A DNA stretch of 64,000 nucleotides from Mucilaginibacter celer (GCF_003576455.2 NZ_CP032869.1:4712001-4776000), one strand, 5' to 3'. Counted from the first letter of the stretch, positions 16,038 through 25,950 are shown. Notes: generated by a model from the sequence alone, not told the origin. Numbers and translations: made by a program.

Positions 16038-19000
16038 ATGAATTACAAAAAGCTCAACAATATCTTCGGATGGGCGGCCTTTGCCATCGCCACAATAACC
16101 TATATTTTAACCCTCGAGCCCTCGTCAAGCTTTTGGGATTGCGGCGAATTTATTGCCTGTATTTACCGCCTGCAGGTAGCCCACCAACCCGGTGCGCCCT
16201 TGTTTACTATTATTGGTAAGGTGTTTACCCTCCTGTCTATGGGCGATAATACCAAAGTTGCCTACTGGGCCAATATGGCATCGGCACTGGCCAGCGGTGC
16301 CACTATCATGTTCCTGTTCTGGACCATCACTGCACTTGCCAAAAAGCTTTTGGTAAAAACGCAGGAGCAGCTTAATGTAACCAACCTGATATTAATTTTA
16401 GGAGCAGGCATGGTTGGCGCGTTAGCCTACGCCTGGTCGGATACCTTTTGGTTTTCGGCTGTCGAATCGGAAGTTTATGCACAGTCATCATTATGTACAG
16501 CTGTTGTGTTCTGGGCGATTTTAAAATGGGATGCCCATGCCGATGAGCCGCATGCCGATAAATGGATCGTGTTTATTGCCTATATCATGGGCCTTTCAAT
16601 CGGCATCCACCTGTTAAACCTGTTGGTGATCCCTGCTATCGGTTTGGTAATTTACTTCCGCAGGGCAAAAAATGTAACTACTACCGGTACTATAGGTGCC
16701 TTTGCCATCAGCATAGTTGCGCTGGCCTTTGTACTTTGGGGCGTCATTCAGTTTACTGTTAAAGGCGCCGCCTTTTCCGATCTGCTTTTTGTAAACACCC
16801 TCGGTATGGGTTTTGGCAGCGGTGCCATTGTATTTTTCCTGCTGGTTATCGTTATCATAGTTGCGGGTATTTATTATACGGTTAAACCAGCTAAGCCGGC
16901 CATTATTTTAGCAGCAGTAGCTTTCGCGCTGGCTTTGGGTATCAGTGCAGGTATAGTGGGATTGATAATAAGTGTGATTTTACTGGTGGTGTTGGAGTAT
17001 GTTGTAAGAATCCGCGAAAAGCGTTTTGCGCTGAACAGCGTGTTGGTTTGCCTCGCTTTTATTTTATTTGGCTACAGCTCGTTTGTGATGATTGTGGTAA
17101 GGGCCAAAGCCAATCCTAACCTTAACAACAGCGACCCGGAAAATGCCTTCGCACTTAACAGCTACCTTAACCGCGATCAGTACGGCGATACCCCGCTGCT
17201 TTACGGCCAGTTTTTTGATTCGGAAGCTACCGCGCAAACCGAGGGTGCCAATATCTATCGCCGCGGCGAAACCAAATACGAAGTTGCCGGCAAAAAACTG
17301 ACTACTGTTTATGATCGTAATACCATCTTCCCGCGTATGTTTAGCGATAAGCCTGGCCACCCGCAGTTTTACCGCGAATGGACCGGCCTGGGCGAAAGCG
17401 AGCATCCTTACTTTGTTAACAACCTTAACTTTTTTGCCAAATGGCAGATAAACCAAATGTACACCCGCTATTTTCTGTGGAATTTTGCAGGGCGTGCCAA
17501 CGATCTGGACGGCCAAAGCCTGGGTACCGGTGCTGATGGCGAATGGATAAGCGGCTGGAATTTTAATAAGCCCCTGCCCTACTCGGTTACACAAAGCAAA
17601 AGCTATAACCGCCTGTTCTTTTTACCGCTTATCATCGGTTTGTTTGGCGCTGTATTCCATTTTATGCGTAACCAGCGCGATGCAGGCATTGTGCTCATCC
17701 TGTTTTTCTTTACCGGTTTGGCCATTGTGCTTTACCTTAACCAGGATCCGCTGCAACCCCGCGAACGTGATTATGCTTATGCGGGTTCGTTCTATGCCTT
17801 TGCCATTTGGATAGGTTTGGGTGTAATTGGCATTGCCGATATCATCAGCAAAAAAATCAATGCCAGATTGGGTGCTATTATTGCCACCGCAGTTTGTATG
17901 GTGGCTGCCCCGCTGCTGATGGCTAACCAGGAATGGGATGATCACGACCGATCAACCAAGCTTACCCCGCATGATATGGCGTACAACTACCTTAACTCCT
18001 GCGCACCAAATGCCATTTTGTTTACCTATGGTGATAACGATACCTACCCGCTTTGGTACATACAGGAAGTTGAAAACGTACGCCCCGATGTGCGCATTGT
18101 TAACCTGAGTTTGCTGGGTACCGACTGGTATATCCGCGGCATGAAAAATAAAATGAATGAATCGGCCCCGCTGCCTATCACTATGCCTAACGATAAGTTT
18201 AAACCCGGCGTACGTGATGTGATCTATTTCGATGATCAGAAAATTCCGGGAGCTTCAGAATTAAAAGACGTGTTTGATTTCATTACTTCCGACAAAAAGG
18301 AAGCGATGGCTCAATACAGCAACGGCGAATCGGCCAACTTTTTGCCAACCAATAAGTTTAAGCTTACCGTTAACCCTGATGAAGTGGTGAAAACAGGCAC
18401 AGTGGCCGAGGCCGACAAAGCCAAAATAGCCCCCGAAATGGACTGGACCTTCCAGGGCCGCTATGTTACCAAGGATATTTTGGCTATGATGGATATCCTG
18501 GCTCATAATGATTGGAAGCGCCCTGTATATTTTTCTATCACGGTACCAAACAGCAATATGATAGGTTTGGATAAATACATGTATAACGAGGGTTTTGCTT
18601 ATCGCCTTTTGCCCTTAAAACCGGATACTGCTGTAGCCCCTTTAGAGGCCAGCAACACCGGCAAAATGTATGATAACATGCTGAACAAGTACAAATGGGG
18701 CAACATGAAAAATGCCAGCTATCTGGATCATGAATCGTTAACGATGTTTTACCCGCTCATCACCCGCCTGTATTCAACCCTGGCTGATGATTTGATTAAA
18801 GAAGGTAAAGTTGATTCGGCCCGCCGGGTGCTTAAAAAATATGATGAGGTAATGCCGGGCACCATCAACTCGCTGGAGATTGCGGTGCGCAAGTATTATA
18901 TGATTGATAACGCTTACAAACTGAACAACATCCAACTGGGTAACAAAATTGCCGGCCAGGTTGGCGATTATGTAACCAACCTGCTTGATTATAACTATGC

Positions 19001-19172
19001 CCTGCTGCAAAAAGGCGAAACAAGTTTAGAAAGCCGGGATATTCAATACTCCATGCAGATATTGGGTGGATTGGTTGAGTTTACCAAACAATTTAAATCA
19101 CCTTTGTATGCTAAGTTTAGCGTACAGCTGAGTGGTTATGAGAAAAAGTTTGGGATGAGTGAGAAGAAATAA
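16038..19172 (+). CDS. DUF2723 (TMEM260-like) polytopic membrane protein
   Basis: 1044 aa. The N-terminal half has about a dozen membrane helices, and the first loop carries SSSFWDCGEFIA (Trp33-Asp34-Cys35-Gly36-Glu37) followed by HQPGAPLF, the hallmark of DUF2723, a GT-C glycosyltransferase fold related to human TMEM260, which transfers O-mannose. The C-terminal 450 residues are soluble and probably periplasmic. By analogy this may be a lipid-linked-sugar-dependent protein glycosyltransferase, but that is inference from the family. Nearly all Bacteroidota carry one. It is monocistronic, with its own terminator. Confidence 0.9.
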   Translation: MNYKKLNNIFGWAAFAIATITYILTLEPSSSFWDCGEFIACIYRLQVAHQPGAPLFTIIGKVFTLLSMGDNTKVAYWANMASALASGATIMFLFWTITALAKKLLVKTQEQLNVTNLILILGAGMVGALAYAWSDTFWFSAVESEVYAQSSLCTAVVFWAILKWDAHADEPHADKWIVFIAYIMGLSIGIHLLNLLVIPAIGLVIYFRRAKNVTTTGTIGAFAISIVALAFVLWGVIQFTVKGAAFSDLLFVNTLGMGFGSGAIVFFLLVIVIIVAGIYYTVKPAKPAIILAAVAFALALGISAGIVGLIISVILLVVLEYVVRIREKRFALNSVLVCLAFILFGYSSFVMIVVRAKANPNLNNSDPENAFALNSYLNRDQYGDTPLLYGQFFDSEATAQTEGANIYRRGETKYEVAGKKLTTVYDRNTIFPRMFSDKPGHPQFYREWTGLGESEHPYFVNNLNFFAKWQINQMYTRYFLWNFAGRANDLDGQSLGTGADGEWISGWNFNKPLPYSVTQSKSYNRLFFLPLIIGLFGAVFHFMRNQRDAGIVLILFFFTGLAIVLYLNQDPLQPRERDYAYAGSFYAFAIWIGLGVIGIADIISKKINARLGAIIATAVCMVAAPLLMANQEWDDHDRSTKLTPHDMAYNYLNSCAPNAILFTYGDNDTYPLWYIQEVENVRPDVRIVNLSLLGTDWYIRGMKNKMNESAPLPITMPNDKFKPGVRDVIYFDDQKIPGASELKDVFDFITSDKKEAMAQYSNGESANFLPTNKFKLTVNPDEVVKTGTVAEADKAKIAPEMDWTFQGRYVTKDILAMMDILAHNDWKRPVYFSITVPNSNMIGLDKYMYNEGFAYRLLPLKPDTAVAPLEASNTGKMYDNMLNKYKWGNMKNASYLDHESLTMFYPLITRLYSTLADDLIKEGKVDSARRVLKKYDEVMPGTINSLEIAVRKYYMIDNAYKLNNIQLGNKIAGQVGDYVTNLLDYNYALLQKGETSLESRDIQYSMQILGGLVEFTKQFKSPLYAKFSVQLSGYEKKFGMSEKK

Positions 19173-19192
19173 ATCTCACTTTTGATATAAGT

Positions 19193-19220
19193 AAATGCCC
19201 GCGGTGAGCGGGCATTTTTT
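19193..19220 (+). terminator. Rho-independent terminator of the DUF2723 gene
   Basis: AAATGCCCGC-GGTGA-GCGGGCATTTTTT; stem of nine pairs followed by a T-run, 21 nt after the stop codon. Confidence 0.92.
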
Positions 19221-19239
19221 GTTTACGCCTTTTTGTCCC

Positions 19240-19410
19240 CTCAGGACTGGTTGAAGTTTAAAGGACTGGTCGAAGTTTAGCGCAGCGTAACTTCGTCCTA
19301 AAGTGTCTCAAGCTTTCAGCTTGAGTATTCTTACGTTAATCGCTTTTATCTTAAATCGCGGAAGCAGAATGCTTCCAACAGTTTAGGTCGAAGTTACGCT
19401 GGCGCTAAAC
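19240..19410. repeat. GAAGTTTAGCGC / CGTAACTTCG inverted repeats
   Basis: GGTCGAAGTTTAGCGCAGCG (about 19268) and its inverted relative near 19387-19415 bracket a CTCAAGCTTTCAGCTTGAG hairpin and a GGAAGCAGAATGCTTCC hairpin. This fills the 319-nt gap between the DUF2723 terminator and the response regulator; no gene is seen in it. Confidence 0.65.
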
Positions 19411-19491
19411 TTCAACCGGTAGCAGGCTAAACAAATCAAAACAGTCCGCATATTTATTGATTATATCATTGAATTTTATAACATTGCCACA

Positions 19492-20175
19492 ATGAAAATC
19501 CTGCTGATTGAAGACGAACCCAAACTGGTATCCATTATCCAGCGCGACCTTACGGCCGAGGGGCACGAAATAAGCGTAGCTCTCGATGGCAATACCGGCC
19601 TGGAAATGGCCATCAAAATGGACTTCCAACTGATTATACTGGATATCATGCTGCCGGGCATCAACGGCATAGAAGTATGCCGCAGGTTAAGACAGGCCAA
19701 CCAGAACGCCGCCATACTGATGCTCACCGCCCTCGGCACTACCGAAAACATTGTAACAGGCCTTGATAGCGGTGCCGACGACTACATGGTTAAACCTTTC
19801 AGCCTGGCCGAGCTTAATGCCCGCATCCGCACCCTGGCCCGCCGCAATACCGGTATGGCGCAACCTGCCAACATCATCCAAATTGCCGACCTGGTAATTA
19901 ACGGCGATGAAAAATCGGTAAAGCGAGGCAACAAAAGCATTGACCTCACCGCAACCGAATACCGCCTGTTGGAATTTTTAGCTAAGAATAAAAACCACAT
20001 GCTTAGCCGGATAGAGATATTGGAGCATGTTTGGAGCATTGATTTTAACATGGGCACCAATGTGGTTGATGTGTACATCAACTACCTGCGCAAAAAGGTG
20101 GATAAGGATTTTGATGATAAGCTGATCCACACGGTGATAGGCATGGGCTATATTTTAAAGCATAACGCGGCATGA
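19492..20175 (+). CDS. OmpR-family response regulator
   Basis: 227 aa. Receiver domain with acidic pocket Glu7/Asp8, phosphorylated Asp51 (LDIMLPG), Thr79 and Lys101 (KPFS), then a winged-helix DNA-binding domain from about 125 with the TATEYRLLEFLAKN and VVDVYINYLRKKVD signatures. Its stop overlaps the kinase start by 4 nt (ATGA), so the pair is translationally coupled. The target is unknown; the CusR/QseB-like layout often responds to metals or envelope stress. Confidence 0.95.
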   Translation: MKILLIEDEPKLVSIIQRDLTAEGHEISVALDGNTGLEMAIKMDFQLIILDIMLPGINGIEVCRRLRQANQNAAILMLTALGTTENIVTGLDSGADDYMVKPFSLAELNARIRTLARRNTGMAQPANIIQIADLVINGDEKSVKRGNKSIDLTATEYRLLEFLAKNKNHMLSRIEILEHVWSIDFNMGTNVVDVYINYLRKKVDKDFDDKLIHTVIGMGYILKHNAA

Positions 20176-21539
20176 CCATCCAGAAAAAGGTAGCGCTGCT
20201 GTTTATGGGCCTAACCGTATCCGTAATACTGGTACTAAGCGGTGCCGTGTTTTACTTTGTGCACCAGTTTACCTTCGATGATTTTTATAAGCGCCTGGAA
20301 ACCCGTGTAAACATCTCCTCACAAATCCATCACCTGAATGATCGCGACAGCCTGGGTATGTACAAAGAGATCCGCCAGCGCTACCTCGAGCGGCTTATCG
20401 ACGAAAAACAATACGTTATTAAACCCGAAGTTTATACCAAAGGCAAAACAGTAAAAGGTGTTCCGCGTAAATTGATAGATAATATCCTGGCCGAAGGAAA
20501 ATCGAGGTTTAAGGCTAATAACGTGTTTTATGCGGGTAATATATTTCGCTTTCCGGAGGGGGATGCCATTATTGTAGTTTCGGCAACTAACCCATCCGGG
20601 CTTAGCGAGTTAAACGATCTGGAACAGGTGCTCATCATCAGTTTCCTGATCTCGATACTGATCGTTTACGTTATCGGCAGGCGGTTTTCGTACCATACTT
20701 TTAAACCGGTGCGCAAAATCATCAAAAAAGTAAATACCATCACCGCCAGTAACCTGCACCTGCGCCTGGAAGATTACACCGGCAAAGACGAAATTGCCGA
20801 ACTTACCCAAACTTTTAATAATATGCTCGACAGGCTGGAAACGGCCTTCGAAACCCAGAACAATTTTATCAGCAACGCCTCGCACGAACTGCGCACCCCT
20901 CTGGCTATTATTAAAGGCGAGGCCGAGCTTACCCTCAAAAGCCTGGATAAACCGGGAGCCGATCTGCATAAAAACCTTACCGAGATATTGAACGGTACCC
21001 AAAGCCTGCAGGATATCATCACCAGTTTGTTAGGCCTGGCCCAAAGCGGTTTCGACGGCAAAAAACAAAACTGGGAACACATCCGTGCCGATGAGCTGGC
21101 TTTTATGGTAAAAGAAGCGGTTGATCATATTATCCCTGCCAATAACCTTAGTATCGATTTTTCGGCCCTGCCCGATGATGCGGATAAACTGGTAACCCAG
21201 GGCAATATCAACCTGCTTAAACTGGCTATCAGCAATATCGGCCTCAATGCCTGTAAATATTCAGAAAACAAACCAGTAACCCTAAAAGTATATGCCGAAA
21301 ATAACAGCATTATTTTTAGCGTGAAAGATCAGGGTATAGGCATCCCCGCCGGAGATGTACAACACATATTCGAACCTTTTTTCCGGGCGTCAAATACCGG
21401 TAAATATGAAGGGCATGGCGTTGGCTTGCCCTTGGCGCTTAATATTGTGCGATTGCATAAAGGTAATATCGGCATAATCTCTAAGGAGGATGAGGGTACC
21501 GAGATCAGGGTGATGCTGCCGGTTTACAGGGGGGAGTAG
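20172..21539 (+). CDS. HAMP-domain sensor histidine kinase
   Basis: 455 aa. TM1 about 9-30, a periplasmic region 31-150, TM2 about 152-169, HAMP 170-225, and HisKA with phospho-acceptor His238 in NASHELRTPLA. The ATPase domain shows the N box (NIGLNACKYS), DQGIGIP and GHGVGLPLA. It pairs with the response regulator whose gene overlaps its start. The periplasmic sensor segment has no recognised family. Confidence 0.95.
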   Translation: MTIQKKVALLFMGLTVSVILVLSGAVFYFVHQFTFDDFYKRLETRVNISSQIHHLNDRDSLGMYKEIRQRYLERLIDEKQYVIKPEVYTKGKTVKGVPRKLIDNILAEGKSRFKANNVFYAGNIFRFPEGDAIIVVSATNPSGLSELNDLEQVLIISFLISILIVYVIGRRFSYHTFKPVRKIIKKVNTITASNLHLRLEDYTGKDEIAELTQTFNNMLDRLETAFETQNNFISNASHELRTPLAIIKGEAELTLKSLDKPGADLHKNLTEILNGTQSLQDIITSLLGLAQSGFDGKKQNWEHIRADELAFMVKEAVDHIIPANNLSIDFSALPDDADKLVTQGNINLLKLAISNIGLNACKYSENKPVTLKVYAENNSIIFSVKDQGIGIPAGDVQHIFEPFFRASNTGKYEGHGVGLPLALNIVRLHKGNIGIISKEDEGTEIRVMLPVYRGE

Positions 21540-21569
21540 TTTTAATTAATATATTTGCCGCTTCTTACA

Positions 21570-21667
21570 GTCATCCCGAATTTATTTCGGGATCCCACAT
21601 GCTGAGCCACCACGCCAATCAACCGTCCACCTGTCCTGTGGGATGCTGAAACAAGTTCAGCACGACG
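21570..21667. repeat. TCATCCCGAATTTATTTCGGGATCCC palindromic repeat
   Basis: Short hairpin CCCGAATTTATTTCGGG, then an outer inverted pair GATCCCACA / TGTGGGATGCTGAA ending CAGCACGACG. It is a dispersed bacterial intergenic repeat type; it occupies the 268-nt gap before the USP-like gene and holds no ORF. Confidence 0.6.
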
Positions 21668-21807
21668 ATTTCAGTAGATTTAACCCTACCTACAACCTAT
21701 ACGAATACGCTCTAATCGCATTCTAATTTCCTTCTTAAACCGCTTTAATGGCCGGTACCGATTATTGTATCAATAAACAATAATAGTAAACTAAAAAAGG
21801 TGTCGTC

Positions 21808-22299
21808 ATGAAAACATTGAACATTCTCATTCCGTCTGATTTCGCCTTGTCATCGTTAAATATTATTCCTGCTTTGGTTGCGCGTTACCCTAAGCAAAAG
21901 CTTAATATATCATTGGTACATTTCCTGCAACTGTCTGATTCGATATCCGATCTGCTTTTGTTATCGCGCCGCAGCCGCGAATACCGCCTCATCAGCGATG
22001 AGTTTTATGCCGGCTGTACCATGCTTAAAAATGATTACCCTGAGCAAATAGCTAACCTTGCGCCCGACTTTTTTTACGGCAACACCGTAGCTGTATTTAA
22101 AAACTACCTCGAAGAAAATGAGATTGGCCTGATAGCCATGCCCGAAGGTCACGATTACCAGCAGCTTACCCCAAACAGCTTTAACCCTGCCATTTTAATG
22201 CAGCGCAGCGGCTACAAAACACTAACCGTTAAAGCCGGGGTTGAGCAGGCCAAAGCCGTTGTTAAAACCGAGGCCGAGCACGAACTGCTGGAAGTTTAA
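21808..22299 (+). CDS. Universal-stress-protein-like protein
   Basis: 163 aa, beginning MKTLNILIPSDFALSSLNII, the first strand and loop of a USP/HUP alpha-beta fold, with a late strand IGLIAMPEGHDYQQLTPN. The ATP-binding G-2x-G-9x-G(S/T) motif of true UspA proteins is not seen, so nucleotide binding is doubtful. There is no signal peptide. It precedes the bestrophin gene by 32 nt and is probably co-transcribed with it. Confidence 0.6.
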   Translation: MKTLNILIPSDFALSSLNIIPALVARYPKQKLNISLVHFLQLSDSISDLLLLSRRSREYRLISDEFYAGCTMLKNDYPEQIANLAPDFFYGNTVAVFKNYLEENEIGLIAMPEGHDYQQLTPNSFNPAILMQRSGYKTLTVKAGVEQAKAVVKTEAEHELLEV

Positions 22300-22331
22300 T
22301 TATTTATCAAACTCATTAAAAAAAGAAATCT

Positions 22332-23264
22332 ATGCTATTGAAAGAAAATATCCCGGTAAAATACGTGGTGGGAAAAATTAAGAACGAGCTGTTACTGGTT
22401 GCCGGGTATGCAGTAATGATAGCCTTGTTCCACAAGTTTTTACCCGAATACCGGATCTCGATCCCTATTGCTGTACCGGCTATATTGGCTACCATTATAT
22501 CCCTGCTACTGGCCTTCCGCTCAAACCAGGCGTACGACAGGTGGTGGGAAGCCCGGGGCATCTGGGGCGCTATTGTAAACGATTCGCGCTCACTTACCCG
22601 CGAACTCACCAGCTTTTTAGATGGCGACAACGCGGCCTGCGAAGAAATAGAGGGTTTTAAAAAGCGCTTTGTTCATCGCCAGATAGCCTGGTGCTACAGC
22701 CTCAGCCATTCATTGCGCAAGCAGGACCCATACGCCAAAACAGAGGGTTTATTGGTTGATGAGGAAATAAAATTTACCCATCGTTTTACCAATGTACCAA
22801 ACAGCCTGTTGAAACTGCACGGCCTTGATCTGAAACTGGCTTACAAGAACGGTTGGCTTAATGATTACCAGCAGGTGCAGATAGATGGTACGCTAACCCG
22901 CCTTTGCGATGCCATGGGCAAATGCGAGCGTATTAAAAATACCGTTTTCCCGGTAACGTACAGCTTATACATTCATTTTTGCCTGTACTTGTTCATTATG
23001 CTGCTGCCATTCGGACTGATAGAATACTTCGGCATGTTCGAGGTTCCATTGATCATTGCTATAGCCGCGGCATTTTTACTGGTTGAGAAAATGGCTATCC
23101 ACCTGCAGGATCCGTTTGAAAACAAACCTACCGATACACCAACAACTGCTATATCGCAAACAATTGAGCGCGATTTGAAACAGATGTTAAACGATACTCA
23201 TGAGGGTGAGCGGGCAACAGCCCATACTGTTGCCAACAAAGCCGAAGTATATTATATACTGTAA
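22332..23264 (+). CDS. Bestrophin-family ion channel
   Basis: 310 aa. Carries the family-defining segment AFRSNQAYDRWWEARGIWG near residue 60-78, membrane helices at about 15-55 and 205-255, and the PFGLIEYFG and DPFENKPTDTP segments that line the neck and cytosolic gate. Bacterial bestrophins form pentameric channels that pass cations, whereas the animal ones pass chloride. It may balance membrane potential; the preceding USP-like protein could be its cytosolic partner (inference). Confidence 0.93.
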   Translation: MLLKENIPVKYVVGKIKNELLLVAGYAVMIALFHKFLPEYRISIPIAVPAILATIISLLLAFRSNQAYDRWWEARGIWGAIVNDSRSLTRELTSFLDGDNAACEEIEGFKKRFVHRQIAWCYSLSHSLRKQDPYAKTEGLLVDEEIKFTHRFTNVPNSLLKLHGLDLKLAYKNGWLNDYQQVQIDGTLTRLCDAMGKCERIKNTVFPVTYSLYIHFCLYLFIMLLPFGLIEYFGMFEVPLIIAIAAAFLLVEKMAIHLQDPFENKPTDTPTTAISQTIERDLKQMLNDTHEGERATAHTVANKAEVYYIL

Positions 23265-23270
23265 GCTTTT

Positions 23271-23299
23271 AAACCTGTGCGGGAAGGCACAGGTTTTTT
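23271..23299 (+). terminator. Rho-independent terminator of the bestrophin gene
   Basis: AACCTGTGC-GGGAAG-GCACAGGTT followed by TTTTTATTT, 7 nt after the stop codon. Confidence 0.92.
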
Positions 23300-23375
23300 A
23301 TTTAAAATTTGTTTCTATCTATATATTGGTTTATGTGTCTGTTGTGAAACAGGCGCATTTTTTTGTTATAACCTC

Positions 23376-23424
23376 GCGCTCGTTTGCAACGAGCGCTTAA
23401 TATGGGTTTGCGTTTGCAACGCAA
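23376..23424. repeat. Two adjacent palindromes with a TTTGCAA centre
   Basis: GCGCTCG-TTTGCAA-CGAGCGC (23376-23396) and TTGCGT-TTGCA-ACGCAA (23408-23424), 11 nt apart. The second touches the stop codon of the alpha-CTD-like gene. They may serve as its 3' hairpins. Confidence 0.7.
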
Positions 23425-23628
23425 CTACCCGGCAAAAGCCAACCCAACCTGCTCCAACGCACTTCGTAATATCGGTAACGAAGCCTTCCCCATCCCATGC
23501 AATTTCAAAATCTCTTTTTCGGTAAATGTTGATAATTGCTGCAATGTGGTAATGCCCGCGTTAGCCAAAGCCCGCTGCGCGGGATTGCCGAGCTTACCGA
23601 ACGGCGAAGTGGTATTTTTAGCTTCCAT
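23425..23628 (-). CDS. Stand-alone RNA polymerase alpha-CTD-like protein
   Basis: 67 aa. FGKLGNPAQRALANAGITTLQQL ... LHGMGKASLPILRSAL matches the helix-hairpin-helix DNA-binding domain of the RNA polymerase alpha subunit, including the GMGKxS turn, but there is no assembly domain. Small alpha-CTD-like proteins occur in Bacteroidota; whether they bind UP elements or a sigma factor is not known to me. It is monocistronic, with an AT-rich leader to 23680. Confidence 0.8.
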   Translation of the reverse strand: MEAKNTTSPFGKLGNPAQRALANAGITTLQQLSTFTEKEILKLHGMGKASLPILRSALEQVGLAFAG

Positions 23629-23679
23629 AGTGGTTTAAATTGATTATATCAAATTTAAAACTCCCTGTAGATATCCCCA

Positions 23680-25764
23680 TTAATTCACTTCGATGACTTT
23701 CACCCCCCAGGGCTCCAGTTTTAAATTACCACCTTTGCTTATCGCCTGGCCTGATAAAAGTTCTTTACCATTGCTATAAGGATAGGTGATACTGCTTTCA
23801 TTAGCCGAATAGTTAAAATAGTAATGAACTGCTTTTCCATTTTGGTTAATACCTTGCTTGGTAACTAAAGGCCAGGCCAGTTGCTGGTCGTCTCCCCATA
23901 AACCAACCGATTTCACCTCATCAGCAATCAGCTTATCAGTAACCGCATTGGTGGTAATGGCGCCTATGTAAGTTGCCACGCCCTTGCCATAATTGTTTTG
24001 GGTGATGGCCGCGTATTTGCCCCAAACCGGGTGATCATAATAAGCCAGCACTTTGGCCGTGGTTGGTGTGATGAGCTCCATCCAGGTGTTGAGCTTTTTA
24101 TCCTCGGGTTTCAGGTTCCAGTTATCCACTTTTAATGAGGCGTTGCTGGGCTCGGTAAACTGGCTGTAGTAAATTCCGCAGGCTTCGTTAATGATGCCGG
24201 GCTGGTGCGTGGTGCGCACTTTTACATTTTCGTCGGCAAAACCGCTTTTAAAAGTGTAGATAATATGGCCACCGTTTTTAACGTAGGCGTTGAGGCGTTG
24301 CAGCAGGCTATCCGGTGCGGCGTACAACAGTGGCACGATGAGCAGTTTATAATCTTCGATATTTTTACTTGTGGGGTCAACAAAATCGCAGCCTACGTTC
24401 ATGTGGTACAGGCCGTCGTAAAACTGGCGCAGTACATCGTTATAGCCGGTGCGTACGCCCCATCCAAAACCAAAAGCTTTAAAGCCGCTCAGCGCCTCGT
24501 TGCTGAACAGGATAGCTACATCGTTTTTCTTTTTCAGGTTGATGAGTTTGGCGCTCAGCCTGTCGAAATCTTTGCCGATGGTTTTGGCTTCGTCGTAAAC
24601 GGGGTTGGGTTCAAAATCATGGCTTAACAAACCTTTCCAGTAAGTTTCGGCCGAGTTATGGATGGAGTGCCATGGCCAGTAGCTCACCATGTTGGCACCC
24701 GATGCCAGGTGACTGAAAGCCTGCAGCCTTAATTGGCCCGGATAAGGCACCCATTGCGGGAAGCCCTGTGCCTCGGTTTCGATGGTGAGGTAATTTTTGC
24801 CGCCTTTCATCGATCGGGCCACATCGCCACCGAAAGAGATCTCTACACCGGTAAGTTTATCCTGGCTGGGGTGGTAAATATCGATACCTGCTATATCCAA
24901 AGCTTTAGCTGCCGCGAAGTGATCAACATCCGGCTGGATCCCGAAGGAGAAACCATGCCATTCCAGATCGAAGTTTTGGGTAATGAACTGGTCGGGGCGT
25001 TTGTACTCGCGTACTATGGCCGCCTGCCAGGCTAAATAATCGGTAACTAACTGCCGTTGAAATTTGGCAAACTCGGCAGCAAGGCTACCGTTGATGGTGC
25101 CGATCATCGATGGAAAATCGTCCCAGTTATTGATCCGGTTGCTCCAATAATCGAGGCCGAAAATGTGGTTGATATTATCGAGCGTTTTGTATTTGGCTTT
25201 CATGTAATTTACAAACAGGGCCTGCACATTTGGCCCGGCAGTGTTGTAAGCCTTGGTTTCATTATCCACCTGGTAGCCTATCACTGCCGGGTTATCCTTT
25301 ACATGCTCCATTATTTTGCGGATCACCCGTTCGGCATAAAAGCGGTAGTCTTTATTGCTGATATCCATGTTTTGCCTTGCACCATACTGGTTTTGGCCCG
25401 ATGGGGTAATGGCCAGTATTTCGGGATGTTTCTTCACCATCCAGGTGGGTACGGCATAGGTTGGCGTGCCGATGATAACGTGGATGCCTGCTTTTTGCAT
25501 GGCGTTCAATACCCTATCAATATGTGTAAAATCAAAAACGCCATCCTGCGGCTCCTCGGTGCTCCAGGTAGATTCGGCTATGCGTACCACGTTAATGCCG
25601 CAGGCTTTCATCATCTGCACATCTTTATCCAGCCGTTCGTAAGGCATGTACTCATCGTAATAAGCTACGCCGTAAAGCAGCTTATCCATTTTAGGATATT
25701 GGGCTACGGCAGGCAAAACAAAAAGTAACTGCACAACAAGCAGCAACAGGTAAATCTTTTTCAT
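23680..25764 (-). CDS. GH42-type beta-galactosidase, exported
   Basis: 694 aa with signal peptide 1-21 (ending AVAQYP). Catalytic TIM barrel: YGVAYYDEYMP near 31, RIAESTW near 61, the acid/base Glu169 in GYQVDNET and a nucleophile at Glu329 or Glu331 in TIETEAQGF. The trimerisation domain follows (about 400-610) and then a small C-terminal beta domain. It probably removes terminal beta-galactose from plant or microbial glycans in the periplasm. It is divergent from a GH43 gene, with a 186-nt shared regulatory region. Confidence 0.9.
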   Translation of the reverse strand: MKKIYLLLLVVQLLFVLPAVAQYPKMDKLLYGVAYYDEYMPYERLDKDVQMMKACGINVVRIAESTWSTEEPQDGVFDFTHIDRVLNAMQKAGIHVIIGTPTYAVPTWMVKKHPEILAITPSGQNQYGARQNMDISNKDYRFYAERVIRKIMEHVKDNPAVIGYQVDNETKAYNTAGPNVQALFVNYMKAKYKTLDNINHIFGLDYWSNRINNWDDFPSMIGTINGSLAAEFAKFQRQLVTDYLAWQAAIVREYKRPDQFITQNFDLEWHGFSFGIQPDVDHFAAAKALDIAGIDIYHPSQDKLTGVEISFGGDVARSMKGGKNYLTIETEAQGFPQWVPYPGQLRLQAFSHLASGANMVSYWPWHSIHNSAETYWKGLLSHDFEPNPVYDEAKTIGKDFDRLSAKLINLKKKNDVAILFSNEALSGFKAFGFGWGVRTGYNDVLRQFYDGLYHMNVGCDFVDPTSKNIEDYKLLIVPLLYAAPDSLLQRLNAYVKNGGHIIYTFKSGFADENVKVRTTHQPGIINEACGIYYSQFTEPSNASLKVDNWNLKPEDKKLNTWMELITPTTAKVLAYYDHPVWGKYAAITQNNYGKGVATYIGAITTNAVTDKLIADEVKSVGLWGDDQQLAWPLVTKQGINQNGKAVHYYFNYSANESSITYPYSNGKELLSGQAISKGGNLKLEPWGVKVIEVN

Positions 25765-25950
25765 AAAAAGGCTAATTTCAGGCTAAATGGCTTATGCTGA
25801 TGAAAGTACAAATTAATTGTATTTTTAACACACAATAATAAATTATTTTGTTTGTGAAACAGATGTAGTAGTACACACCCTTTTTATTGCAGCTTAAAAA
25901 CTGATATTAGCACCCTGTTGTATTACCTGTATAACCGTTTATAACCTGTT

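Noticed and set aside
25057..25728. 223-aa plus-strand ORF opposite the GH42 gene
   Set aside because: Antisense to a clear catalytic domain; codon bias and composition reflect the opposite strand.
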